NCBI RefSeq assembly: GCF_963422355.1
Contig: NC_085091.1
Span: 5,338,684 to 5,402,683, forward strand
Reading direction: 5' to 3'
DNA length: 64,000 bases
From: Corticium candelabrum
Taxonomy: Eukaryota; Porifera; Homoscleromorpha; Homosclerophorida; Plakinidae
Below are positions 39,338 to 51,500 of this stretch, piece by piece. Position numbers and translations under genes: made by a program. The notes beneath the pieces were generated by a model. The model was not told the DNA's origin and searched no databases. It was given only the letters and a program-made list of their open reading frames with translations. Each line of letters begins with the position of its first letter. Within the stretch, counting starts at the first letter, position 1.

Positions 39338-42285
39338 TTTCAAATTTCAAATTTTAAAATTTTAAACTTAATTTTTGAAATTCTATTTCTCAATTTTTTT
39401 ATTAAAATTTAAAATTTTTAATTTAACATTACATCTTTTTTAAAATTTGCGTTGAATTTTAAATTTTTCTTTTTGAAAAATCAAAATTTCTAATTTTACT
39501 TTAAATTTGTAAAGTTTTAGGTGCATTATATTAGAAATTGCTTTGCCGACGAGAACGCGGACGTAGTGGCATATATGAACTGATGGCCAGATTTGAACGT
39601 AACAGAAATTGAACGCTCATCCGTTTTCTCAAATAATTTGAGTACATCAGAAAAAGAAAATTGAAAGAACCAGTAGCAGTGTACGCAGTAGGGAGTCCAT
39701 TGGACGGCGTAGGGGTGAGTTCCAACGCGTGCTGATACAATGATTCAATTAAACTAGGGGCGGTTTCTGTTAATCACATCAGCACGTTCCTGTACCGTGT
39801 TTCTGCACATGTACGTACGCCGTTTCAGACAGTTACTAATGTTTAGTAACTCGAAGTGCATGGTCGCGTCGTTACTGTAGATGTAGAAGTACGATTGGCC
39901 AAACTGCAAGTTGCACTTCATGTCTAGATTTTGTACATCACATAGCTAAAACACTACCCGATAGCGCAGATGGAACCTCTACAACCTCATGCTGTGTCTC
40001 TTCTGTGCCGTGCGAACAAAATCCACACTGACTACAAGTGAATTACGAGACCAAATAGTAGAGGTGCACGCACGCAGTGGTCATGGCAGGAGGGCATAGG
40101 AAACGTACGTGTACCGTGTTGCCGACACGCCCCTTTCCTCGACGGTACCGTGTCCAACTACAAAAACTACATTTACCTATGTCGTACTGTACCAACAGAC
40201 TAGTCGCCAATGCAATACCAACTAACTTTACACAAGCAACGTGCTACATGATCGCGTGAATTACGTTTCTACTGTATCGTAACCTTTCTACATAGTCTCT
40301 AATTAGCTAAGAATGCAACAACACTCAGGTAGAGATCCTCTAGTATCAGTATCAACGGCAATTAAGGGTTTCCTCCTGTATCGTTGAAGGACGCCCCCAC
40401 ACTACACATTGAACAAACGCACACACGCACACACAATAAACGGAGTTTTGTGTTTAGGATATTGAGCGTAGTAAGGCACAGGATTTATTTGCCGATGAGT
40501 TAGTTGATGCCTCCTTCCATTTTATTGAGAAGCAACTTGTCTTAGAATGCGGCCAATGCAATTGTCACTAACTCTAAGTCCTCCTGCTTGAAGATAACCT
40601 TTCATCATCTTTCTTCCGTATGCTGGACCAACCTACGTAGAGACGTGTATTATCGGCTAATGTCTCCATCTGTTTAAACGGGTTTAGTAAAAGAGAACAC
40701 ATTGCTTCTCTAACAGCTGCCTTGACTACCAGCCTCATGTCAAAGTAAGATAATGCGAAACGATAATGAATATTTGCTCATGACAGAATCGTGTAACGGA
40801 TCGCTCAGAAAAACCTTTGACTCCAGGATGTCTCCTTCGAAGTATATAAGTTTGCTTTACTGCGAAAGCCCAGCCTTCACCATTTCTTGAATTTCTCTTT
40901 CGTCCATCCGTGACTCAATTTGATACGATGTGCCTATACTGTACGTGTTGCTAATTGGTTAGGGAATCCTCAAGTTTGTCGCGTCCGCATGGCTGTCCGG
41001 AAACTCGCGTGCCTGCCTACGTAGTTACTAAAATTTAGTATGTCGGCGCTGTCAGCTCTCATGATCCAGGAAAATTTCCAAAGTACCATAGACCACCAAC
41101 GTGATCGTGCCCTCCACAACCTTGTAATGCTAGCGATCTTGGCAAACATGTGACAGCATTCTCTCAACGCACGCTCTAAGGATCAACCCCTACCGAGTGC
41201 TAAACGGGGCCTTTGACTCGGATCCGTTGTTTATTGTCTGTGCGTGTGATCTAACCTCGGCCTCCCAGACCCTGTAGAGACGATTCAAAATCGTCCTCCG
41301 GAGGACTATTTTGTATCGTCGCAACACGGATTTGGGAGGCCGATGCTCCGTAGCTTGGACGAATTGACAAAGCTGGGCAAGGAAGTAAGTGATCAAGTGG
41401 GTTGTAGCCTCGTTCACAGCGACGGTGACGGCGCAGAGTCAACCGAGTGTGAGCAACCCCAGGTACTTGGCAAGTCGACCGGCTTACGCAGGTCTAGATC
41501 TGCAGTGACAAGAGAGCCATCCGCAAGGACCGAAGCTCAAGATTCTCCCGAGGTGATTGATTGAGCGAATTGATTGAATTTGCACGTAGGCGCGTGTGTA
41601 GAACAACGAACCGCACATCTTTGTTTCTAGTTGCCGTGTCTACTGCATAAAATGCATGGTAGTTAAATAATTAAGCTCAGTTGAGTTTGAACGACTTTAG
41701 CATAGTTACTAAATTTATTGAATTTTAGATTTAGCTAGATTGTTGCTCTAAGTGGTAATAGGTAAATTCACGTACCATGCATATGTACTGTGCTCATCAG
41801 CAATGGCTGATCGCACCTGAGATTGATTATTTTTGGGAAAGAGGAAGATTGCATCCTCGTTAGAGCGGAAATTGCAAGAGATCGTCATAGGGCGAAAGTC
41901 GTCAAAAATTCACTCAGCCCCTTCCAATCAGTAGCAAGCGTTGCAATGAAAAACGACTCCCTACTGCGTTGGATTATGACTAGGGTATGCGTTTCATCAG
42001 ACTCCCAGCTGCGTAATTCGCACAATGCTGTTTCATTTTTTGTTCTTGCTGCGTTCAATTTCGTTTTTGCTGCGTTCAATACTTCTGACATTCAACTCAA
42101 CCACATATAATCAAAGAAAGAAACTTAAAAATAGAACAACGAAAATGAAAAAAGGAAAATGAAAATCAAAAATAAAAAATAAAACTTTGCTTGCCGAATT
42201 AATTTTTTCAGCAAAATAATTAAAAAACTTTGACAAAAAATTAGGAAATAAAAAATGAAAAATGAAAATTGAAAATTGAAATGGC
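39338..42285 (+). repeat. Dispersed repeat family X, copy 1
   Basis: Begins with a T/A low-complexity tract (CATTTCAAATTTCAAATTTT, 39338-39520) and ends with a similar tract in reverse complement (to about 42285, AAAATTGAAAATTGAAATGG). After the left tract it matches 52530 onward in family X copy 2: TTGCTTTGCCGACGAGAA, GGACGGCGTAGGGGTG, CAACTGCAAGTTGCACTTCA. From 40067 it also carries the left arm and body of the nested element seen complete at 53075-54450, with the transposase relic at 40510-40920. Homology is lost at about 41245. 41340-42110 contains only unrecognised open frames. Confidence 0.78.
40510..40920 (-). pseudogene. rve-type (YGRR family) transposase N-terminus relic, copy 1
   Basis: Two short blocks on the minus strand. 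Near 40770-40920 is MDEREIQ with a helix-rich segment, matching its sister at 53750-53896, where HPGVKGFSERS is readable. Near 40510-40640 is VGPAYGRKMMKGYLQAGGLR, then SDNCIGRILRQVAS. The pair (SERSxRRF then YGRRxMxGxL) is the N-terminal hallmark of animal transposases with a retroviral-type integrase core; I recall the pattern from fish and cnidarian proteins but cannot name the family securely. The catalytic core is absent and a stop follows soon after. Confidence 0.55.
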
Positions 42286-42365
42286 CGGAAGGGTCACGGA
42301 CCGTCATGGACCTTCCATGTACCCTGCAAAATGTTGGGGTGAATTCGATTAGCAGTTGCAGCACT

Positions 42366-43390
42366 AGAACTGAGGGTGTGTCGCAACTGTAGGCACTGAC
42401 AGAACCCGAACTAAATTGAAAGAAAAATCTGCTTCGGAACTGCCAACCGAAGCAATGTCCACGCCTACCGAGAACTGCAAATGGAACCGGATATATGCTT
42501 CTTGTAAAACCAACCATAAATGAATTAGAATAAAGACACTCCCAAGACCTTTAAGGGTTTCTGACTGCCGTGACCCTCGTCTGGAGTCGTAACTGCTCGC
42601 TCTAAACCCTTATCTAAAGTGCAATTTTTTACAGAGTCTGATATGTTAATTAATTCCTTTGATGAGCAGTAAGGCCAAGCTGTATAATTATTTGCTCCCC
42701 ATCATAGTAGTTCAAAGACGTGTAAATCGTTTGATGTATTAAAATATTCACTCGCTTGCCTCAGGTTCGGTTTTTAGAGGTTTTCCCAAATCCAATAAGT
42801 AGTAGACACATAGTCATCACCGCACACACATGGCATTCACAAACTGACGTACACGTCCATTCTGCTTGATAGGGTGTTAAGTAATTATTGAAGTGGTGAA
42901 TACCACCTGCATGTATAGTCATCGTTGACTTGCGAAAACGCAGTCGTTTCTCACCTTAATCGCTTACATGAAATCACTGCAGTTGTTTCCTTGTCCGTCT
43001 GTGATACAGACCACAGGGAACCCACACGTACTTCCTCTGGTCACCGTCGTACGTGGACACGGAACCGCTAGACAGAACATACCTGTACATTATTATATCT
43101 TCAAACAGAGATGGTATTGTTTGTTTTCAGACCAACAACCTGAAATTTTTACTGCCCACTAGTATACAACTCCGAGACGAGTTAATGGCCAACTTTTAAC
43201 TTGACTCGCAGATTAGAAAGTTTTCGAGCGCTAGAACTGATACACTGCCACTGCGACGCCGAACTGTTACTAATATGAAGTGTATACGGAAGCCGTGCAA
43301 AGAATGCTTTCAGACACGTACGTACTATGCAATCGAAACCTATAAAAAGATTTCATAAACATGTATAGAAGTCAAAGGTTTTTTTAACAT
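42366..43390 (+). repeat. Dispersed repeat R1, copy 2
   Basis: Direct-orientation match to 36536-37990, shorter by one internal deletion at about 42755 (the CACTCGCT to CCTCAGG junction). Landmarks are GAACTGAGGGTGTGT, CCGGATATATGCTTC, GAAATCACTGCAG and CTGAGACGAGTT-like CCGAGACGAGTT. It starts only about 80 bp after the end of family X copy 1. 43391-43849 holds nothing recognised. Confidence 0.85.
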
Positions 43391-43849
43391 TTCCCTTTCG
43401 TGAATGACTATGAGAACCGACAAAAATCTCATGCATGAACCAATTTTGCCCTTTACCTGTAGACGCAAACCGTATCGTCTAAATAGAAACCAGAATGTTG
43501 CGTTTGTGACTCTGTATCAGTCCAGATACTGTTTGTCTTCTTAGGCAGGAAAAGTAAGCCCGTCTTCCCTCCACGTACATTGCACATCTTTCTCTCAAAA
43601 TCCAGCACCTCTAGGTGCTGTCCAAAATTGTCGCTGACGCCTGAGCTGTTTCTCTAATTGCCACACATAGGGATTCATCCACATAACCTTGCTGTGCAAA
43701 ACAGAAGGAGGCAACAATTTCCTAGGAAACCCGGTCTTCACAGATGTATGTCGGAAACCATAGCGAAGAGCACCTGCAAGACACGTCATGCTTTCTAATT
43801 AGAATTTCTAGCTCATCGCGGTTTCTATTCGCTGGCTCTCAGCGAAATT

Positions 43850-44185
43850 TTTTTTCGATTGGAGAAGGCGGATATCAGCAGCACGTATGGCACGCGTCCC
43901 TCAGCGTCAGGAGTCTTCCTCTCTCGGCTGCACACTGAAGTCCTGCACCGTACCTTCTTCTATCGGGCCCAGTGTTTCTGGAACTCGCTCCCTTCCTCAT
44001 CGAGAACGACTTCAAATAGATTAGTGTTTAGATATCGTCTAAGGAACTATATCTGTATGCTTGATTAGATTTAGTGTAATTAATAGAATAAATAGTTTCT
44101 TGTAAGCACGGTTCCCGGAAGATCGGCCATGTGTCGAGGGATTGCAGTCCTAAATATAGTCTCAATCCATCAATCAATCAATCAA
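43850..44185 (+). mobile_element. 5'-truncated LINE, 3' end with (ATCA)n tail
   Basis: A short open frame (43859-44068) gives the C-terminal end of a non-LTR retrotransposon reverse transcriptase: a Tyr/Phe-Arg segment then AQCFWNSLPSSSRT, the FWNSLPxxxR motif common at the end of jockey/CR1/RTE-like RT proteins, then FRYRLRNY and a stop at 44066. About 100 bp of 3' UTR follows, ending with ATCAATCAATCAATCA (about 44165-44186), a microsatellite tail of the kind used for target-primed reverse transcription. No more of the RT is present upstream, so this is a dead 5'-truncated insertion. Confidence 0.75.
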
Positions 44186-44446
44186 AGATAGGTATTGTAT
44201 GATGGTATTTCAGCTCGCGGTACGCCACACGAGAACAACAGGAAAACGATAAACCAGCGCTTACTATCTCTGCTTGTCGGCATCATGGCACAACGTCACA
44301 AAAAAATGAACCAATGGCAAAGTCTCAGTAGGTCAAAAACACTAGAATGAGTGTTGCAGAAGTACGCGAAGGTGACAACAGCGACAATATCACCTTACCA
44401 CACTAAAGAAACGCCCACGCAACGTAGGTATGTACATCAACGTTTA

Positions 44447-44617
44447 GACCTGGTTCACAATATTGACGCCGACGTCGACGTCGACGTCGTCAATAGAAAT
44501 GAATCCTATTCCAGCGTGGACGTCGGCGTCAACATCAAAGCATGCCACCGACGTCAAGGCGGTTTCTTTGAAGTTTGACACTCAACTGAGCGTCAGCGTC
44601 ATATTGTGAACCAGGCT
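44447..44617 (+). mobile_element. 171-bp Harbinger-type MITE, copy 1
   Basis: TIRs GACCTGGTTCACAATAT and, at the right, ATATTGTGAACCAGGCT, flanked by TTA on both sides (44444-44446 and 44618-44620), the target duplication of PIF/Harbinger elements. The interior is built from (GACGTC)n-like palindromic steps. Its inverted sister of identical length is at 56992-57162. Confidence 0.88.
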
Positions 44618-44620
44618 TTA

Positions 44621-45937
44621 CGTAAACGTGGGAGTCAACACCACGTTCACCTTTACACTGACGTTCACGTTAAGTCTAGATAACGTCATGAGAAAAGCAA
44701 GTGTGACCGCCCTAACTCAAACGTCGCCGCCAATCCTGACGTAGTGTGACCGGGGCTTAACTAAGCTCAACTAAATCTACATATCTAGAAAGCCTACAAC
44801 ACCTTGCTTCATCAATCGTGGTGTAATCCACTTACTATGTAAAACGTGCGTCCTGCAAGATACCATACAACAGTCCTGCGTCGTATCTGATTTTTAGCTA
44901 ATCAAGGCATCGAATATCACTACGTCGTCTTCCCACCTTTCTTGAATCAATCATTTATTGTTCAGCTGTTGAGTGAACATCATAGAAAGACGTCATTAAA
45001 AAGGTGCGCGGTTTTGACTTTACGTATTAGACTGAAATAATCATTTCTAGAAATTTGGTACTTCTAAGACAGAACATTGGATAATTGATTGCCTGAATCG
45101 AATAATAGAACGCAGATTCGGATAATTGAACGCAAAATACTATAGTTGTCTTCAATTTTTCGTTCACGCTTCAATCGTGTCACTCGTTTACTCATATATA
45201 CACGCAACAATTGTCTCGTAGTCACGTGATAATGGTGCGTAGCAATAATTTCTGTTAAAGTAAAGCGCGGAAAATCAAAAAACAGACTTTTCTCTTCTAT
45301 TATCTTTTTCTTTCCATTCTGTTTGTCACGCATCAGTTTCCTGTGCTCTTTAGTCGCGTAAGGGAGTAAAATCGAAAGTCGGTTCACTTTTCTCGCCAAG
45401 AATTACAATTGAGTCGACTTGTGACAATTGCTGACGTACGCATATAAATAAATATATAAATACTAGTAAATGCTCGGTTAGAATTGTGTTTTGCGAGCGA
45501 TGGTGTTTTGTCTTTACCTATTCGCGTAAAAATGGTTGCGTTACGTAGAAATATTTTGTCAAACAAACGCCGGAATTCAGGAAACAGACTTTTAGATGCT
45601 CTTCTATAATATTGTGCGTTCAATTATCCGAACTCGGCGTTCAATTATTCGATTCAGGCGTTCAATTATCCGCTCCTTACGGCTGTTGTGCAATATCATG
45701 AAAAACTGAATAACTTACAAGTCTGTGGATGTACTGTACTGTCATTCAGGTCACCATATAGCAGCCAATGCTATGGTATGTTGTTTGAAATAAAATGCCA
45801 ATTAGCTAAAGGCATATATAAGGTATACCAACAAGTGTCCACAACACAATGACTGATACCACCAACTAAAATTGCACTACGTCACGCCTATAATTATCTA
45901 GCGCGCGCCCTTATAATCTAGCGTGCGCATAGCAAAG
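44621..45937. other. No gene recognised
   Basis: Contains short unassigned repeats (CGTTCACGTTAAG near 44660; GTGTGACCGGGGCTTAA at 44743-44760, which resembles a TIR end, but no partner was found). Near 45620-45675 a GCGTTCAATTATCCG motif repeats three times. No coding sequence is evident. Confidence 0.45.
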
Positions 45938-45939
45938 TA

Positions 45940-48027
45940 CAGTAGAGCCTCGCTAATCCGAACCTCGTTAATCCGAACCCTCGCTAATCCGAATGTCCCT
46001 AACTGCTTGACCTCGAGTTTCCAGAGAGCATTTAGAATTCCGAGGCCTTGTGCAAACGTCCTTTGATATCCGGGAAATAACAAACATCTGATCATATCCG
46101 GGTACACGTTCTCATGTCGTCAGACAAAGATATAACAAAGAAGACAAAACGGGCTCACAAGACTCTAACAATAGAGCAGAAGGTAGCAATACTGGATGAA
46201 CTGGGAAGTGCCTCCTATTCTGTGCTGTGTGAACGATATGGAATCGGTCGAAGCACCATTAGCGATATCAAGAGGAAAGAGTCTGAACTGAGGCAATACG
46301 AAAGGAAGCTAACCGAAATGGGAACGAGTCGACTTGCCAAAACAATGAAGCTTTCTACTTACGAGGAGCTGGAGAGGGCTGTTTTCATGTGGTTTCGGCA
46401 GACGCGCGAGAAAGGCATTCCTGTATCAGGCCCACTACTACAAGCAAAGGCCTTGCAGCTTCACGAGAAATTAAAGGAGTCTTCTCAAGAAGAGGATTTC
46501 GGCAACTTTGTTGCCTCGTCTGGTTGGCTTTGGAGATTTTGTAAGCGTCATTGCATTAGACAGCTGGCCTTACAAGGAGAAAAGCTGTCTGCCGATAAAC
46601 CAGCTGCTGATCAGTTTGTGTTACGTTTCCAAGCTTTTGTCAAGGATAGTGATTACAGCACTGAACAAATATTCAACTGTGACGAGTCAGGTTTGTACCA
46701 TAAGCTGCTGCCTCAGAAAACGCTTGCTGGTCACTTTGAGAGGTCTGCTGATGGGCGCAAGACTCAAAAGGACCGTGTTACCATCAGTGCCTGCTCAAAC
46801 GCGTCTGGTAGCATAAAACTACCCTTGGTCTTGATAGGTAAATCCAAGAATCCTCGTTGTTTCAAAAACGTCAATCGTGATCACTTGCCAGTGAGTTACT
46901 ACAACCAGTCTAATGCTTGGGTGAACACAGGAATATTTTCTGACTGGTTCCATCATAAGTTTGTTCCTGTAGTGCAGGAAACGTTAAGGGAAAAGGGTTT
47001 GGATGATAAAGCTGTCCTTCTGCTTGACAACTGTTCTGCTCATCCGAATGAAGAAGACCTGATATCAGCAGATGGCAAAGTGATCGCAAAGTTCCTTCCA
47101 CCGAATGTCACTTCGTTAATTCAACCCATGGATCAAGGTGTGCTAGTATCCATTAAACGCCGATACAGGAAAAAGATGCTTCAAGATCTTATTCTTCAAA
47201 ATGATAGAGGTGTGTCAATCATTGACTTTGTTTGTGGAATCAACATGATGGAAATTTCTGATAAAGTTTCCGCTAGTTGGGATGAAATTACACCTAGAAC
47301 AATTCGATTGTCTTGGAGAAAGATTCTACCCATTTATCCTGACGAAGGCAGTCAGGAACCTGCTGGCATCACAGAATCAGGAGAGTCATTTGAAGAGCCT
47401 TCTTCTAATTTGACCCCTCTCTTCTCTGCTTTGGGTTATGAAATGACTTCAACAGAAATTGAGGAGTGGTTAATGGTAGACAATTTGGATCCTGGTTACA
47501 CTCATTTGGATGATGATGAAATTGTCACTGAAGTCTTGGCTCACGGTCGTGATGAAGAGACTGCTGCAGATGAAGATGAAATGCAAAGTTCTGATCATGA
47601 TTCAAGCACAAACCAGTCTGGCATCTCTCATGACAGTGCATTTCAAATGCTCTCTGATTGTTTGACATGGTTTCGGGAACAGACAGAAGCAACTCAATAC
47701 AGCTTGAGTGTTCTTCGGAGCCTACGTGACCTTGCAGCTAAAAAGAGACTAAGCACTCTTGAACAGGCGCGGGTGACGGACTACTTTGAGAAATGAGTTG
47801 CTTTTGCTTGTTGTTGGGTTACCTACTTAGTTAGTTGCGTTGCAAGAATTCTTGTCCCTGCGTAGGCATGTAATTGTTGACATATGTATGCGCAAACGGT
47901 CTGGATTGTCAAGGCTATGTCTGGGTCTCCAAGGCTTCGTATTTTGATAATCCGAACAAATTCAGTAATCCGAACAGGTAAGAACGGAGTCTGGTACAGA
48001 GCTATTCGGATTAGCGAGGCTCTACTG
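45940..48027 (+). mobile_element. Complete pogo/Tigger DNA transposon (2088 bp)
   Basis: Perfect 23-bp TIRs (starting CAGTAGAGCCTCGCTAATC at 45940; exact reverse complement ending at 48027), flanked by TA on both sides (45938-45939 and 48028-48029), the target duplication of the Tc1/mariner-pogo group. Extra TAATCCGAAC copies sit inside each end (three within 45957-45993; two near 47947-47975), likely transposase binding sites. The only gene is an intact transposase. Perfect TIRs plus an open gene imply a very recent insertion. Confidence 0.96.
46114..47796 (+). CDS. Tigger/pogo transposase, 560 residues, intact
   Basis: A cut-and-paste DDE transposase acting on the TIRs of its own element. 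Residues about 10-60 form a psq/CENP-B-type helix-turn-helix (LTIEQKVAILDELGS, then CERYGIGRSTISDIK). Residues about 75-150 form the CENP-B-like second DNA-binding domain (ELERAVFMWFRQTREKGIPVSG; GWLWRFCKRH). The catalytic domain has Asp near 190 (FNCDESGLYHKLLP), Asp near 306 (LLLDNCSAHPN) and Asp near 340 (NVTSLIQPMDQGV), the full DDD set. The C-terminal 130 residues are acidic. No introns, stops or frameshifts. The ATG lies 174 bp inside the left TIR and the stop (TGA) about 230 bp before the right one. Host-domesticated relatives (jerky, TIGD) share the fold, but the TIRs show this is a transposon. Confidence 0.95.
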   Translation: MSSDKDITKKTKRAHKTLTIEQKVAILDELGSASYSVLCERYGIGRSTISDIKRKESELRQYERKLTEMGTSRLAKTMKLSTYEELERAVFMWFRQTREKGIPVSGPLLQAKALQLHEKLKESSQEEDFGNFVASSGWLWRFCKRHCIRQLALQGEKLSADKPAADQFVLRFQAFVKDSDYSTEQIFNCDESGLYHKLLPQKTLAGHFERSADGRKTQKDRVTISACSNASGSIKLPLVLIGKSKNPRCFKNVNRDHLPVSYYNQSNAWVNTGIFSDWFHHKFVPVVQETLREKGLDDKAVLLLDNCSAHPNEEDLISADGKVIAKFLPPNVTSLIQPMDQGVLVSIKRRYRKKMLQDLILQNDRGVSIIDFVCGINMMEISDKVSASWDEITPRTIRLSWRKILPIYPDEGSQEPAGITESGESFEEPSSNLTPLFSALGYEMTSTEIEEWLMVDNLDPGYTHLDDDEIVTEVLAHGRDEETAADEDEMQSSDHDSSTNQSGISHDSAFQMLSDCLTWFREQTEATQYSLSVLRSLRDLAAKKRLSTLEQARVTDYFEK

Positions 48028-48384
48028 TACTATTATTTGCAACTGTAGCAACAGTATAAAAGTAAAAATAACAATTCTGACACATATAAAATGTACATAA
48101 ATTGCTCATTTGAATGACACAACTTTTGTAACTACCTCTAACTGTTTCAATATTTGCTTTGTCTCCCTGTTTATTTTACCTCTAATTTGCATAACAATCC
48201 AATCAAGTTGATTGACTATTTGAAAAAATATTGGTATGAAAATGCTAAACAAATACAAAGTATTTTCAGCAGTGACTTTACACTTTCAAATATATACACA
48301 TATATACACCTAAACCAACACTAAAAAACAACAAACTTTTACTATATACAAATCGTGAAACATAACATAGATCACCTACTACAA

Positions 48385-48482
48385 CAATATATAAATAGAA
48401 ATATACAACAATATATAAATAGAAATATACAACAACATATAAATAGAAATATACAACACTGTATAAATAGAAATATATACAA
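48385..48482 (-). repeat. 24-bp tandem repeat
   Basis: Four units of about 24 bp (ATATAAATAGAAATATACAACA) lie about 50 bp downstream of the piggyBac gene stop, in its probable 3' UTR. 48030-48384 is otherwise unremarkable. Confidence 0.85.
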
Positions 48483-48532
48483 TATATACAGTCAATTCCT
48501 AGTGTGGTAAATATACCATATACAGCCACTTT

Positions 48533-51500
48533 TCAGTCATTCTGAGTATGGTACCTCTCCGTATGATACAGTCTAAAACAATGTCGGTCAGCAGATGCCA
48601 CACAGAGGGGGACGTTGCATTCTTGGCAGCGATACCTGGTCCTTGTGTTGTTCCTGCCTTCAGATACACAAACAATGCAACGTACTAACCCCTCTGCTAT
48701 AACCGGCATGTGTGAGCTATACCGAGGGTTTGGCATCTGTTCTAGTTGTTGTTGTATTTGTTGTTGCTGTTGTTGTATTAGTAGTTGTTGTTGGTGCATC
48801 TGTTGTCGTTGCATCTGTTGTTGTTTTTCTTGTTGTAATTGTGCAAGGTGTTGTTGCATCTGTTGTTGTTGTTGTTGTTGCATCTTTTGTTGTTGCATTT
48901 GCTGTACATGATGTTGTTGTTGTATTTGTTGTTGTGCATCTGCGAGTTGTTGTTGCATCTGTTCTTGTTGTTGTTGCATCTGTTGTTGTTGTTGTATGAG
49001 TTGTTGTTCTTGTGTGTGCACTCTTTGTTGTTGTAGTTGTGATAGTAATTGTAATTGCTGGATTTGCAGTTGTTGTTCTTCTTCTTCTTCTTGTCGTCTC
49101 CGTTGTTGTGGTGTCAGTGCGGGAACCTGTATCATTCGTTTTGTTAAAAAACAATATTGAGCTAACGGTTCCCTAATGTCAATTCCTGCCAACCCTTGAA
49201 TAAGCTCACACCTGAAGTCTTTCTGCGCATACTGCCCTTTCCTCTGGAGACGTTCATCTTGAGAATATTGTTTTTGAAGGGCAGTAAACATGATGAAGCT
49301 GTTGAGAATAGCTAAGTCAATCATGTGCAGAAAGATCTTCTTCCAGTACTTGAGGCTCATATGCAATACTTCATAATACTTTATCATTTGATCTGACTTG
49401 TCTACGCCTCCCATGTGGGCGTTGTAGTCGCAAATAGCCTCAGGTCTGAGAATACGGATCCTGTGGTGCCCATCATACTTTGCACGATCCTTGGTGAATC
49501 TTTCGCAGAGAGCATGATGGTGTCCAGAATGAAGAGTGCTCATAAGTGTTACCACGTTACGGTCCACCCATTGAATGGTACAGAGTGGACCGTCACGTTC
49601 ATAACGAAATGAACCTAAACAAAACTGTAATTGTATTTGCTAATAAACACATATGCTATAGTTACCTCGTGACAATTTTAAGAACAGATGAATGTTCTTC
49701 AAATCGGCAGGAACACCCTTCCTGTTTTTCTGGACTGTACCACAGGCCATTGTACGCCGGTCATAGAGCTCCTTGAACAGAGGTCCTGATGTATAGAATT
49801 GATCAGTGTACACAGTGTACCCCTGATCAAGGAGAGGATCCATCATACGCATGACTGTACGATGGATCACACTTGTGTCATCTGTTGACTGAAGTGTTGT
49901 CTTCCGTCGTTTTCGAGCTGAGCCAGCTGATGGTGTTGTGGTTGCAGCTGCTGTTGTTGCTGCTTGTGATGTTGTTGTTCCCGCTGTCGCCGCCACTGAT
50001 GATTGACGCTCCTTGCCCGTGTAAATATCGAAGTTGTATGTGTAGCCAGAAAAAGAATCGCATACACAATACAACTTCACACCCCACTTGACGGGTTTGT
50101 TTTTGATGTATTGCCTAATAATAGCAAGATCATATTCAGTAATTGTTCAGCTTATATTTTGGAAAACTTTACATACCTAAAAGCAAAACGGCCTTTGGCT
50201 TTCACTATGCGCTCGTCAAGTGAGACACGAGCTTGAGGCTGACCATATTCTAGACAATTTCTTCGTAATTCGTTATATACGGTGCGTACTTTCCTCAATG
50301 GGTCAGCCTCTCGGTCCTTATCAGTACGAGGATTTTCCATCTGTAGGACCGATAGGATCGCGTCAAAACGGTCGCGAGACATGAACCTTCTGGCCCACAA
50401 CCCGTAAAAGGGAAAAGTTGTGAGCCAGTAATCTGAGAGCTCAGGAACCTACAGATACAAAGAATCAAAAATAATACACTAAATATTTTGTTATAGTATA
50501 CCTTGACAAGTCCCATGTATATCAAGAGCCCAATCAGCGAGTTCATCTCGTCAACCGTCACTGGTCGAAAACTACCCTCCCCTCGCCGTCCTCCAGATTT
50601 GCCTCTATAACTCTTTTACAGTTATCTTCACCGTTGATGTTACTGTTTCTACAGAATATTATGCCATGAAGACAAATGCAGAGAAAAGACATCAATCACA
50701 TACGTTCTGATAATCTCCATCATGTTGTCGGTGAAAAACAATTGAAAGAATCCTACAGCAGTGGTAGGATACGGTTGAGGAGGGTAGAATCCAGCAGGCA
50801 TTCGTGGTGCAAATTGTGGTAATTGCCGTTGGTAATCATCAACAGGTGGAACATGGCACAAATGCTCAACAGGCAGTGCATCAGTGCGTCGATCAAGACA
50901 GGCAGCTGGCTCAGGCTCAGAGTCAGATGACTCAGACGAGGAAGCTGGTGAATGACGTTGTTGAGTTGCTCGACGACGAGCTGGCTGTTGGCGAGCTGGC
51001 TGTTGACGAGGTTGAGGTGGTGGTTGCTGATGGGGAAGAGTTGACATTGATGACACAGAAACAGCAGTGACTGAGGAAGAGGGAGCTGAATGGGAAGTAG
51101 GGGGTGAATTGGCAGGTAGAGAAGTACCAGGAAGTGATAAATGAGGATCTGGTGATGAAGGAGAATGATTGTGAGGTGAAGGAGGGCTAATACAAATATA
51201 AGATATTAGAATCTGTGTGCATGAGTGCAATATATTGCATCTGTAATCACAAGGTACAGGTACACAGCCATAGCAACCGCACCACAACAGGTCCGTTGCT
51301 ATGTGCGTTGCTATGGGCATAACTCAAATTCTTGCCAACTCCTAACATCAAAACTTGGAAAACACTTACTGAAACGTAAAAACTAAACAGCGCATAGCAA
51401 AAAACCAAACGAATAGACATCAAACTGTTTTACATACCGATGTCTACCACAACATACGGGTACACAGCCATAGTAACCGAACACTCATGCGTTGCTATGC

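Noticed and set aside
48615..49154. Long Val/Cys-rich and Thr-rich open frames overlapping the piggyBac gene
   Set aside because: They are other-frame readings of the CAG/CAA-rich polyglutamine coding tract.
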